In this document: positions 1 to 7,393 of the stretch, piece after piece | Layout: each line of letters begins with the position of its first letter | Position numbering within the stretch: the first letter of the stretch is position 1 | From: CAZWVR01 sp964637235 | GTDB taxonomy: Bacteria; Bacteroidota; Bacteroidia; Bacteroidales; S143-33 | Direction of reading: 5' to 3' | DNA: 7,785 nt | Assembly (NCBI GenBank): GCA_964637235.1 | Contig: CAZWVR010000100.1 | Location: forward strand, 1-7,785 | Made by a program: the position numbers and the translations under genes | Notes under the pieces: generated by a model | What the model was told of the DNA's origin: nothing | The model's database searches: none | Seen by the model: only the letters and a program-made list of their open reading frames with translations

Positions 1-1347
1 CCTAATAATGCGTCTTAACAAACGATTATCCGTTGTAGGTATGCGATTATGATAGTCTATCCCTACTTGTGTTAATGCAGAAACATAAATCTTAAATTTG
101 TATTCATCATTTATACCTTTTGTAAGTTCAGGATTTAATCCGTGAATACCTTCTACAATTAACACTCCTTTTTCCGGTAATTCTATGAATTCATTTTCTC
201 TATAATATCTCCTTCCTGTTCTAAAATCGAAACGAGGAACTTGTGTTTTTTTACCTGATATAAGAGAATTCATTACTTCTGTAAATAGCTTAATATCAAG
301 TGCATACAAAGATTCAAAATCGTAATTGCCATTTTCATCTCTTGGGGTATTCTCTCTATTGACAAAAAAATTATCCAAAGATATTGGTATTGAAGGAATT
401 CCGAGTACTTTAAGCTGAATTGCCAAACGTTTTGAAAATGTTGTCTTTCCCGAAGATGATGGTCCTGCAATTAGTACAAGTTTAACCTTACCTCTCTGAG
501 CTATCATATCCGCAATTTCTGCTACTTTTTTCTCGTGCAATGCTTCGGAGATTTTTATCAGTTCTCCTGCCTTACCATTTTGAACTATCTCGTTAATACT
601 TCCTATTGTAGAAACTCCCAATATCTCACCCCAATGTTTATATTCACGAAATATTTCAAACAATTTCGGTTGTTCAATAATTTCCCCTAATTCATCAGGA
701 TTATTCGGAGAAGGGAAACGCAATAACATTCCATCATAATACGGTATTAAATCAAAATTTTTAAGATATCCAGTAGAAGGTACTAAATAGCCGTAAAAAT
801 AATCTATTTGATTATCCAATGAATAGACAGATGTAAATAAAGTAGGTCTTGTTTTAAATAATTTTGCTTTTTCATAAAGTCTATTTTCTCGGAATTTTTC
901 TATTGCTTCCTCTGTTGGTATCTGCTTTCTATAAAAAGGCAAATCTGCTTTTATTATCTCCCGCATTCTCTCTGCTATTTTAAGAACCTCTTCGGCAACC
1001 AAAGGTGGGTTTTTCTCCAATTCGCAATAAAAACCCTTAGAAATTGAATGTTCTATTTTAAGCTGGGAATCAGGAAATAAATCTCTAACTGCTTTCATAA
1101 GCACAAAAGATAAAGAACGCTGATACATTCTAAATCCGTCAATATTCGTAATATCAATAAATTCAATAAACTTAGGATTATAGATACGATAAGTAAGCTC
1201 AGCAAGTTTATTGTTCACCCTGGCACCCAATATAGGATACTTAAGTTTTATTTTCATATCTTTGGCAATTTCAGCCAAAGATGTTCCCGGTTCATATTCT
1301 TTTGAAAGATTATTATTCAAACAATAAATTTTAATTTTACTGTCCAT
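1..1347 (-). CDS. Nucleoside (uridine-type) kinase with N-terminal TGS and ThrRS-like domains; 3' end cut by window edge
   Basis: Cytoplasmic P-loop kinase of the uridine kinase/phosphoribulokinase superfamily, expected to phosphorylate a nucleoside (probably uridine or cytidine) with NTP in pyrimidine salvage. The 449 codons visible begin at MDSKIKIY. Residues 1-65 look like a TGS domain (EPGTSLAEIAK at about 19-29). Residues 66-210 resemble the second additional domain of threonyl-tRNA synthetase, with HSISKGFYCE at 100-109. The kinase domain starts near 288: Walker A GPSSSGKT at 295-302, SLDNFF at 323-328, TPRDENGNYDF at 334-344, FDFRTGRR at 373-380, VEGIHGLNP at 398-406, and TTDNRLLRR near the edge. 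Family members of this architecture are about 550 residues, so roughly 100 residues are probably missing. The start at 1347 leaves a 4-base gap after the upstream gene, and no Shine-Dalgarno is visible. The domain assignment is strong. The substrate is inferred from the family, and the role of the synthetase-like N-terminus is unknown. Confidence 0.87.
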   Translation of the reverse strand, partial: MDSKIKIYCLNNNLSKEYEPGTSLAEIAKDMKIKLKYPILGARVNNKLAELTYRIYNPKFIEFIDITNIDGFRMYQRSLSFVLMKAVRDLFPDSQLKIEHSISKGFYCELEKNPPLVAEEVLKIAERMREIIKADLPFYRKQIPTEEAIEKFRENRLYEKAKLFKTRPTLFTSVYSLDNQIDYFYGYLVPSTGYLKNFDLIPYYDGMLLRFPSPNNPDELGEIIEQPKLFEIFREYKHWGEILGVSTIGSINEIVQNGKAGELIKISEALHEKKVAEIADMIAQRGKVKLVLIAGPSSSGKTTFSKRLAIQLKVLGIPSIPISLDNFFVNRENTPRDENGNYDFESLYALDIKLFTEVMNSLISGKKTQVPRFDFRTGRRYYRENEFIELPEKGVLIVEGIHGLNPELTKGINDEYKFKIYVSALTQVGIDYHNRIPTTDNRLLRRIIR

Positions 1348-1351
1348 ATGT

Positions 1352-1765
1352 TTATTTTTTTAAATTTAAAGCTGCTTTAAAATAAAAAATGCTTCCCAAA
1401 GCTAAGGCTAAACCAACTCCAATGTAAACCGGAGCAAGATATTTCTTTGCCACAATGCCAGTAGTTCTCAAAAATATGCCCAGTGCCATCATTCCAAAAA
1501 TTAAATAATATGCCCCAGGACGCTGAAATTTCCACCATGGAGCTTTACCGTTTATTTTCTTTATACGTAATATATTTTTATCAATTAACTTTTTAAAAAT
1601 AAAAATAACTTTTAAAACTCCTATAATAATCCCCAGACTTATTGCCCAAATAATTTCCGCTCTCGTTAATTGTCCAAACCATCTAATTGCAAAAGCATTT
1701 AACATTATTCCTACGCCAAACCAGATAACTCCCGCTAAAATTATTAACCCCCTATTTGTCATCAT
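1352..1765 (-). CDS. Small four-helix inner-membrane protein of unknown function
   Basis: I do not recognise this 137-residue protein. It shows four hydrophobic segments at about 5-27, 36-57, 84-103 and 109-130. The long loop between the second and third is very basic (KKLIDKNILRIKK, then KAPWWKFQRPG), so by the positive-inside rule both termini and this loop should be cytoplasmic. No catalytic motif is visible. The start ATG lies in ATGATGA and overlaps the stop of the upstream DUF2339-type gene by 4 bases, which suggests translational coupling. The nucleoside kinase gene follows after 4 bases. Because it shares this arrangement with a polytopic membrane protein, it may be a partner subunit, but that is inference. 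A second ATG follows immediately, so the start could be one codon later. Confidence 0.8.
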   Translation of the reverse strand: MMTNRGLIILAGVIWFGVGIMLNAFAIRWFGQLTRAEIIWAISLGIIIGVLKVIFIFKKLIDKNILRIKKINGKAPWWKFQRPGAYYLIFGMMALGIFLRTTGIVAKKYLAPVYIGVGLALALGSIFYFKAALNLKK

Positions 1766-4080
1766 TGGTGATGATTTATTGTTTTTAATCTTCTGAAATT
1801 TAATTGAATTAAGAATGCTGATATGAGCATTATAAAACCCATTGTCGTAAATAATATAGTCAAATCCTGACTATTTAAACGAATCATATCGTAAGTTAAT
1901 ATTTTTATAAAAACTATGAAATAGAGCAAAATACCCGAAAAAACTAAATTTTTATACTTGAAAACTATACCTATAACGATTAAAATAAAGGAAATTATAC
2001 TCCAAATAAGAGAATAATTATATATATGCGAACGAACTACCAAGTCTTGAATCAATATATATGGTGTAAATTTTTTTATCACCACAAAATTAGTTAACTC
2101 TGCACTAATTAAATATAGCAGAAAAAATAAACCTAAAAATAAAGTTAATACAGAAAATTTCTTGGAAACATATTGCAATTTATAGCTATCTATAAACATA
2201 ATCACTGCTGCTATAAACAATAATCCCACCGCATAAAAATGAATATTATAATCTTGCTTACTAACATTTACACTTAATAAAAAACTATTGCGCAAATTAC
2301 TATATATATATGCGTAATGGAAAATATACAACACTAACATAACTATCCCTAAAAAAACGGAAATCTTTATAACAATTTGTTTGTTAATAAATAACGAGGG
2401 CAACATTGTAAGCAGTAGAAAACCAAAATTAAAAATAGAAGTATATGTTTTTATAATAGCCTGATTATTAGTATGCTGCATAAGATAATACTCCAACTCA
2501 AATTTTATAGTCAAATATATTGTAATAATTGCAATTACAAATAAAACTGCTTGATAAACAGATTTTTTTATAAATTTGAAATATACGTAATCATACGGCG
2601 ATTTATTGATAATAAAAATTAAGAAAAAAAGCCCCAATGCAGTAATTAAACTTACAAAAAAACCTTCATTTAAAAAAGGCTGAAAAATAGCAGTAGTCGT
2701 CGTGCTTACATATTGTTCATATAAATTGTAAAATAAAGTTATAACAGCTCCTAATGTCAAATTTATTGAACCTCCATACATAGGCTTTAAATCAGATCTA
2801 ATAGCTATATACATTAAAGCACCAGCTTGAATAGCCCAAACTAATGTTACTGATTTACCAAAATACTCCACAGGCACTGCAAGTGCACTGAACATTATCG
2901 TCAAACTTAGAAAAAGATTTAATATTCTTCGGTCAAAATTTTTCCTCGGATATAAAATCAAAAAATAAATGTATTGAATTACAGCTATAAAAGCAGTAAA
3001 TACACCATAATACTCCATTCCAGTTCGCTTTATCAAAATTACCCCTACTGAATAATATAAGCCCGTTGCTACCATTAAGCCTGTGAACTCTAATGGTATA
3101 AATTTTCTATTTTCTCGTATATTATTGATAATCAATATAATAAAAATCATTATATAAAATAAGGTGAGAAAAATAAAAGCAGGTAATACCGGAATATCAT
3201 CACGCTTCATAAATTCGGTAATAAGCCATACCGCATAAGTCAAAAATGTAAATAAATAGGAAATTAGGTTAATAATTATAGACTTCTTAAAGTAATCATA
3301 AACAATAACGCCAATGTTCACTAAGGTGATATAAAGAAATAAACTTATATAATCCTCTGAACTAATATGTGATGTTAAAGGTGCAATAAAAGCAGCCAAA
3401 AATGTTATAATAGCTATCTCCTGACGTCTTATTGCTATGGATATCAATACAGAGGAAGCTATTAGTATAATCAGAATAGAAAAAGATAACCATTTACCAA
3501 TAATATGATATTGATAAAAGCCTGCAAATACAGTAAATAAAATAGTAGAAATAGCACCAGATAATAAAACCGACGATAAGGTTCTAAATTTCTTAAATAC
3601 CAAATATCCAGCTATTAAAAGAACTCCTGCAAGTAATAAACCTATAAATAATCTACCAAAAATATTTGTCCAGCTACCCTCCATTGAATAATTTACAAAA
3701 AAAACTATACCTGTCAAAAAAGAAATTATACCCAGTTTATCCGGTAATCGTCTGATAAAAAACTCCTCTATATGCTCAGACTTACTCTCTAATTTTTTCA
3801 TTATTTTCTTTAATACCTGCCTATGCTTTCTACGTTTTTTACGAGAATGATTATCTGTATCTTCCTCGATTTCTAAGGAACTTTTCTCCTCATCTCGCAT
3901 ATATTGAATGATGTTCTTATTATATTGACTTACTTTACCTATCTCATTTTTTAATATCTTAATCTCTTTCAATGTTTTTTTTATCTGCCTATTCTGCCAA
4001 ATATTGCTAATAATTAAATATAAAACTGCTAAAAATAAACCTGTCAAAGAATATAAAAATATTGCAGTGGAAATTTCCAT
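1762..4080 (-). CDS. DUF2339-type polytopic membrane protein
   Basis: A 772-residue integral membrane protein resembling the DUF2339 family of predicted bacterial membrane proteins, whose function is not established. The N-terminus has one membrane helix (about 5-27), then a coiled-coil-prone segment (about 28-60) and a charged linker with a basic cluster, KKRRKHR, at 81-87. From about 116 to the C-terminus there is near-continuous alternation of hydrophobic helices, roughly 20 by eye. DUF2339-like hallmarks are SFLTGIVFFVNYSMEGSW at about 120-137, the gene-wide short-loop pattern, RRQEIAIITFLAAFIAPLTS at about 218-237, and WAIQAGALMYIAIR at 415-428. The size matches the 700-900 residues usual for the family. 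A Bacteroidota-style promoter lies directly upstream and the gene heads a tight leftward group. The family call is from remembered motif patterns, not from a search. Any transport or envelope role is unproven. Confidence 0.8.
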   Translation of the reverse strand: MEISTAIFLYSLTGLFLAVLYLIISNIWQNRQIKKTLKEIKILKNEIGKVSQYNKNIIQYMRDEEKSSLEIEEDTDNHSRKKRRKHRQVLKKIMKKLESKSEHIEEFFIRRLPDKLGIISFLTGIVFFVNYSMEGSWTNIFGRLFIGLLLAGVLLIAGYLVFKKFRTLSSVLLSGAISTILFTVFAGFYQYHIIGKWLSFSILIILIASSVLISIAIRRQEIAIITFLAAFIAPLTSHISSEDYISLFLYITLVNIGVIVYDYFKKSIIINLISYLFTFLTYAVWLITEFMKRDDIPVLPAFIFLTLFYIMIFIILIINNIRENRKFIPLEFTGLMVATGLYYSVGVILIKRTGMEYYGVFTAFIAVIQYIYFLILYPRKNFDRRILNLFLSLTIMFSALAVPVEYFGKSVTLVWAIQAGALMYIAIRSDLKPMYGGSINLTLGAVITLFYNLYEQYVSTTTTAIFQPFLNEGFFVSLITALGLFFLIFIINKSPYDYVYFKFIKKSVYQAVLFVIAIITIYLTIKFELEYYLMQHTNNQAIIKTYTSIFNFGFLLLTMLPSLFINKQIVIKISVFLGIVMLVLYIFHYAYIYSNLRNSFLLSVNVSKQDYNIHFYAVGLLFIAAVIMFIDSYKLQYVSKKFSVLTLFLGLFFLLYLISAELTNFVVIKKFTPYILIQDLVVRSHIYNYSLIWSIISFILIVIGIVFKYKNLVFSGILLYFIVFIKILTYDMIRLNSQDLTILFTTMGFIMLISAFLIQLNFRRLKTINHHQ

Positions 4081-4096
4081 TAGCCGACTTTTTAGG

Positions 4097-4126
4097 CAAA
4101 ATTACTTTTTTTTATGCAATATCAAA
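4097..4126 (-). promoter_or_regulatory. Bacteroidota-type promoter for the leftward membrane-protein/kinase group
   Basis: Read on the minus strand, TTTG (4126-4123) is followed after 18 bases by TAATTTTG (4104-4097). The second element matches the TAnnTTTG -7 consensus known for Bacteroides and Flavobacterium, and the first matches the -33 TTTG element. Transcription would start near 4090-4092, leaving a leader of only about 10-12 bases before the ATG at 4080. That leader lacks a Shine-Dalgarno sequence, as is usual in this phylum. The motif is short and the region AT-rich, so chance occurrence cannot be excluded, but spacing, orientation and position all fit. Confidence 0.55.
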
Positions 4127-4241
4127 TGATTTTTATAATACAAAAGATGATTTTAAGTGATTAAGCCCTGAAAAAATTTTTTTTTTCCAAATAAAAAGTT
4201 TATTATTGCAGACGAAACAAAGCCCTTATTATTATCCCAAA

Positions 4242-4266
4242 ATGTACTTTTTTAAATTATGTACAT
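4242..4266. repeat. Short inverted repeat in the rho upstream region
   Basis: ATGTAC (4242-4247) and GTACAT (4261-4266) form a perfect 6-base inverted repeat around a 13-base AT-rich centre, about 70-90 bases before the rho start. It could be an operator for a dimeric regulator or a weak RNA hairpin in a rho leader. A 6-base arm is easily produced by chance in AT-rich DNA. The rest of the 4081-4334 intergenic region holds the leftward promoter, an A6T10 tract (4171-4186) and no rightward promoter that I can identify with confidence. Confidence 0.25.
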
Positions 4267-4334
4267 ACTCCTATCTAATTTATTGATTTTTAGCTAAATA
4301 AATATGAAAGTCAAATCATCTAAAAATATTTTGT

Positions 4335-5921
4335 ATGTATAATATAATGGAATTGAGAGAAAAAAAAGTCGCTGAACTGCGACGTATCGCAAAAGAACTG
4401 GGGATAAAACGCCCTGAACGTATAAAAAAAGAAGATTTAGTTTTTAAAATTCTGGACAAACAAGCTCTGATAAAAAGTAAAGAAAACACTGAGGTAAAAA
4501 AAGAAAATCCACAACAAAAACATCCTGCAAAAGACGAAAAAGTAATACCTACAAGCCAAAATACAGAAAATAAGCAAGAAAAACTTATAAAAACAGAAAA
4601 AGATACCTCAGAGCAAAAAACAAAAGAAAAAGATAATCAAGAACCTAAACATAATAACCAAAAAAATCAACAAAGTCAAACTATAAATCAAAACAATAAC
4701 AATCAAAATCATAAAAATAACAAACAACAGCAAAAATATCCAAACAATAAAAATAACAACCACCAAGAAAACAAAATCAAAATAGATGAACGTATATTCG
4801 AAGAAGGAGTAATAGAAAATTGGGGGGTATTAGATATCACAAAAGATGGCTATGGTTTCCTCCGCTCAGCTGACTATAATTATCTAAACTCCCCCGACGA
4901 CATATATGTATCTCAATCACAAATAAAATTATTCGGACTAAAAACCGGAGACGTCGTATACGGTAAAATACGACCACCTAAGGATAAAGAAAAGTTCTTC
5001 CCCCTAATAAAAGTCCTAAAAATAAGCGGTAGAGATCCAGAATTTATCAGAGATAGAATACCATTTGACTATTTAACTCCCCTATTTCCAAATGAAAAAT
5101 TCAATCTGACAGGCAATGGACATAACAATATCTCAATGCGGATAATAGATTTGTTCGCTCCAATAGGAAAAGGTCAACGCGGACTAATAGTAGCACAACC
5201 TAAAACAGGAAAAACAATATTGCTCCAAAAAATAGCTAATGCAATAGCCGATAATCACCCAGAAGTACATCTAATCGTATTGCTTATAGACGAACGACCA
5301 GAAGAAGTCACAGATATGCAAAGAAATGTAAAAGCAGAAGTTATTGCTTCAACCTTTGACCAAGAAGCTTCAAACCACGTTAGAGTTGCCGAAATGGTAC
5401 TTGAAAAAGCTAAGCGATTAGTAGAATGCGGACACGACGTAGTAATACTTTTAGATTCTATAACACGTTTAGCACGAGCATATAATACTATTACACCATC
5501 AACCGGTAGAGTGCTATCCGGTGGCGTAGAAGCAAACGCTCTCCATAAACCTAAACATTTCTTCGGCGCAGCCAGAAATATCGAAAACGGAGGCTCACTC
5601 ACTATTATAGCCACCGCACTAATTGATACCGGCTCCAAAATGGACGAAGTAATATTCGAAGAATTCAAAGGTACCGGTAATATGGAACTACAATTAGATA
5701 GAAAATTGGCTAATAAAAGAATTTTCCCAGCTATTGACATCAATGCCTCCGGTACAAGACGTGAAGAACTCTTAATTGATAAAGAAACTTTAAGAAGAGT
5801 ATGGATACTACGGAAAACAATACTTAGCGATATGACACCTCAGGAGGCTATGGAATTCCTCATCGATAAAATGAGTAAAACAAAAGACAATATAGAATTC
5901 CTCTCTATTATGAACGAATAA
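4335..5921 (+). CDS. rho: Transcription termination factor Rho with Asn/Gln-rich insertion
   Basis: Hexameric RNA-dependent ATPase that terminates transcription. Order of parts in 528 residues: Rho N-terminal helical domain (about 1-45), low-complexity insertion (45-150), cold-shock-like RNA-binding domain (about 155-230, with GYGFLRS at 172-178), then the RecA-type motor. Walker A is AQPKTGKT at 287-294. LIDERPEEV contains E320 and R321, the counterparts of E. coli E211 and R212. Walker B ends at D374 in ILLDSITRLARAYN. The Q-loop spans about 387-399, R-loop K435 lies in DTGSKMDE, and the arginine finger is R475 in GTRREEL. All the motor residues I could check are present, so the enzyme should be active. 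The start at 4335 (MYNIMEL) matches the family N-terminus; ATG 4347 is an in-frame alternative. It is probably co-transcribed with kdsB, 12 bases downstream. The insertion length is typical of Bacteroidota Rho and makes the protein longer than the 419-residue E. coli enzyme. Confidence 0.98.
   Translation: MYNIMELREKKVAELRRIAKELGIKRPERIKKEDLVFKILDKQALIKSKENTEVKKENPQQKHPAKDEKVIPTSQNTENKQEKLIKTEKDTSEQKTKEKDNQEPKHNNQKNQQSQTINQNNNNQNHKNNKQQQKYPNNKNNNHQENKIKIDERIFEEGVIENWGVLDITKDGYGFLRSADYNYLNSPDDIYVSQSQIKLFGLKTGDVVYGKIRPPKDKEKFFPLIKVLKISGRDPEFIRDRIPFDYLTPLFPNEKFNLTGNGHNNISMRIIDLFAPIGKGQRGLIVAQPKTGKTILLQKIANAIADNHPEVHLIVLLIDERPEEVTDMQRNVKAEVIASTFDQEASNHVRVAEMVLEKAKRLVECGHDVVILLDSITRLARAYNTITPSTGRVLSGGVEANALHKPKHFFGAARNIENGGSLTIIATALIDTGSKMDEVIFEEFKGTGNMELQLDRKLANKRIFPAIDINASGTRREELLIDKETLRRVWILRKTILSDMTPQEAMEFLIDKMSKTKDNIEFLSIMNE
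4467..4784 (+). other. Low-complexity, disordered insertion in Rho (Lys/Glu-rich, then Asn/Gln-rich)
   Basis: This covers Rho residues 45-150. The first half is dominated by Lys, Glu, Thr and Gln. In residues 101-147, 18 of 47 are Asn and 11 are Gln. The coding strand is correspondingly A- and C-rich: 4681-4780 contains about 20 C and only 2 G. No folded motif is visible. Disordered insertions at this place are known in Bacteroidota Rho, and for Bacteroides thetaiotaomicron Rho the insertion has been reported to drive phase separation. A similar property here is inference. Confidence 0.85.
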
Positions 5922-5933
5922 ACTTTAATATAA

Positions 5934-6692
5934 ATGAAAATTCTTGGTATAATACCTGCCAGATACGCATCATCAAGATTTCCCGGTAAACCATTAGTAC
6001 ATATTAAAGGGAAATCTATGGTGCAACGTGTATATGAGCAAGCAAAACAAGTTATAGATACTGTATTCATTGCTACCGATGATTTAAGAATACGAAATCA
6101 TATCTTAGAGATCGGAGCTAATGCAATAATGACATCTAATAAACATAAGTCAGGTACAGAAAGATGCGCTGAGGCTCTAAAAATAATTACACAAGATCAA
6201 CCAGAATACTACGATATCGTGGTTAATATCCAAGGCGATGAACCCTTAATATCTCCTGAGGCTATTAAACAACTAATTAACGCCTTTAATGATAATAATG
6301 TCCAAATTGCAACTTTGGTGAATAAACTTCAATACTCTGACGAACTCAACAATAAAAATACAGTAAAAGTCATTCTCAATAAAAATAATTATGCTCAATA
6401 CTTCTCCCGTGCTTTAATCCCATTTGTACAAAATGAACAAATAAAACAAAAAATTACTTTTTATAAACATATCGGAATATATGCATATAAACCAAAAATA
6501 TTATTAGAAATAACTTCTCTACCTCAATCTAATACGGAAATAGCCGAAAGTTTAGAACAAAATAGATGGATAGAATATGACTATAAAATAAAAGCAATTA
6601 TAACCTCTTATAAAAGCGTTTCAGTTGATACTCCAAAAGATTTAGAAAAAGTACTTCTTTTATTGCAACAAAGAGAAAAAAATAATAAATGA
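5934..6692 (+). CDS. kdsB: 3-deoxy-manno-octulosonate cytidylyltransferase (CMP-KDO synthetase)
   Basis: Cytoplasmic enzyme that activates KDO with CTP to give CMP-KDO and pyrophosphate, the sugar donor for the LPS inner core. At 252 residues it matches the usual length (E. coli 248). The nucleotide-binding signature IIPARYASSRFPGKPL is at 6-21, SGTERCAE at 73-80 and NIQGDEPLI at 98-106, with the metal-binding Asp at 102. YFSRALIPF is at about 156-164, YKHIGIYAY at 177-185, ESLEQNRW at 205-212 and the C-terminal VSVDTPKDLEKV at 229-240 with Asp232. All expected active-site motifs are intact. It starts 12 bases after rho without a visible Shine-Dalgarno. Its TGA overlaps the ATG of the next gene in ATGA, implying translational coupling. 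It supports a Gram-negative outer membrane in this organism. Confidence 0.97.
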   Translation: MKILGIIPARYASSRFPGKPLVHIKGKSMVQRVYEQAKQVIDTVFIATDDLRIRNHILEIGANAIMTSNKHKSGTERCAEALKIITQDQPEYYDIVVNIQGDEPLISPEAIKQLINAFNDNNVQIATLVNKLQYSDELNNKNTVKVILNKNNYAQYFSRALIPFVQNEQIKQKITFYKHIGIYAYKPKILLEITSLPQSNTEIAESLEQNRWIEYDYKIKAIITSYKSVSVDTPKDLEKVLLLLQQREKNNK

Positions 6693-7393
6693 AACTGATT
6701 ACGTTTTTACTTATTATATTCCTGACCTATTCTGGTATATCACAACCTATACGTGATACCGCTTTGCTTATGCGAGATCTCCGTTATATGGAAAAAAATA
6801 AAATTCCTATTAAAACTATCAGTTTCTCTCCTTATGGCAATTGGATTATAATTTTCGGCGATTTCGGATATTCATATAATAAAATTCCCAAAAGTGCTGC
6901 CTCCCTTCTTTTACGCCTCAATAAAGAACAAAAAAAAATAAAAGATTTTGAATTCTACGCAGATAGTGGCTGGGTATGTATATTTGAACATAACGGTTTT
7001 GCATATAAATTAATTCCATATTCGCTGGCTAAGGCTCTTAAAAAATTAAACCTAAATAAAAAAAATATTCAAGCTCTGGAAATTTTTGATAATCATTGGG
7101 CAATAATCTTTGAAAATAATAGAACTTTAATTAAAGCAAATGACAAAAAAATAATCCGATTTTTACTTCGCTTAAAATACAGTAAACAAAAAATTAAAAC
7201 CATTAGATTTTTTAATAACGGCTGGATAATTTTATACGGAAAAAACTCATACATTGCCAAAAATCCTCCTGAGGATTTGCTAATTACTTTAAAACAATTA
7301 AAAAAACTTAACTACACAATAGATAATATTTCCATATACAAAAATTTTTGGTTTATCATTTATAATAAATTTAATTTCAAAACTAATCTCTAA
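6689..7393 (+). CDS. Exported protein of about five tandem 42-43-residue repeats, function unknown
   Basis: I do not recognise a named family for this 234-residue protein. Residues 1-18 are a signal peptide (charged start, hydrophobic core ITFLLIIFL) with probable signal peptidase I cleavage after SGIS, leaving Gln19. There is no lipobox Cys. The mature part is almost entirely repeats beginning at residues 41, 84, 127, 169 and 211; the last is only a half unit. A half unit of the helical part occupies about 22-40. Each unit has the pattern IKxIxF-x(3-5)-GW-x-IIF-x(2)-N-G, then a Leu-rich likely helix (LxxLLxLxxxxKK). Trp recurs at 52, 95, 137, 179 and 221, spacing 43, 42, 42, 42. The gene overlaps kdsB by 4 bases and rsmA by 1 base, so it is probably co-translated with them. 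It is likely periplasmic or secreted and structural or binding. It does not look like the classical WG-repeat or WD40 pattern. Confidence 0.85.
   Translation: MKLITFLLIIFLTYSGISQPIRDTALLMRDLRYMEKNKIPIKTISFSPYGNWIIIFGDFGYSYNKIPKSAASLLLRLNKEQKKIKDFEFYADSGWVCIFEHNGFAYKLIPYSLAKALKKLNLNKKNIQALEIFDNHWAIIFENNRTLIKANDKKIIRFLLRLKYSKQKIKTIRFFNNGWIILYGKNSYIAKNPPEDLLITLKQLKKLNYTIDNISIYKNFWFIIYNKFNFKTNL
6809..7378 (+). repeat. Protein-level tandem repeats (four full units plus a half)
   Basis: The units correspond to protein residues 41-83, 84-126, 127-168, 169-210 and 211-230. They are conserved in hydrophobic pattern and in the invariant Trp, but the DNA has diverged, so this is an old internal duplication and not a recent microsatellite-like expansion. 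The Gly before Trp is kept in units 2 and 4 and replaced by Asn, His or Phe in units 1, 3 and 5. Confidence 0.8.

Noticed and set aside
273..470. 65-codon minus-strand frame within the kinase gene
   Set aside because: It is out of frame with the kinase, whose P-loop and other motifs are clearly encoded here.
4171..4186. A6T10 palindrome as an intrinsic terminator
   Set aside because: It has no GC-rich stem, and no gene ends toward it, since both flanking genes diverge from the region.
4326..4333. ATATTTTG as a -7 promoter element for rho
   Set aside because: The leading TA of TAnnTTTG is not at the required spacing, and transcription would start after the preferred rho ATG.
4338..4343. Perfect sigma70 -10 hexamer TATAAT near the rho start
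   Set aside because: It lies inside the rho reading frame, has no -35 at suitable spacing, and other signals point to Bacteroidota-type promoters.
5146..5153. TAGATTTG inside rho matching TAnnTTTG
   Set aside because: No TTTG element lies at the expected upstream spacing, and it falls in a conserved coding stretch, so it is probably chance.
5255..5743. 162-codon open frame on the minus strand inside rho
   Set aside because: It lies antisense to the most conserved motor domain of Rho, has no recognisable motif, and is a by-product of rho codon usage.
5840..6070. 76-codon minus-strand frame across the rho-kdsB junction
   Set aside because: It overlaps the conserved ends of two clear genes on the other strand, and its sequence resembles no family.
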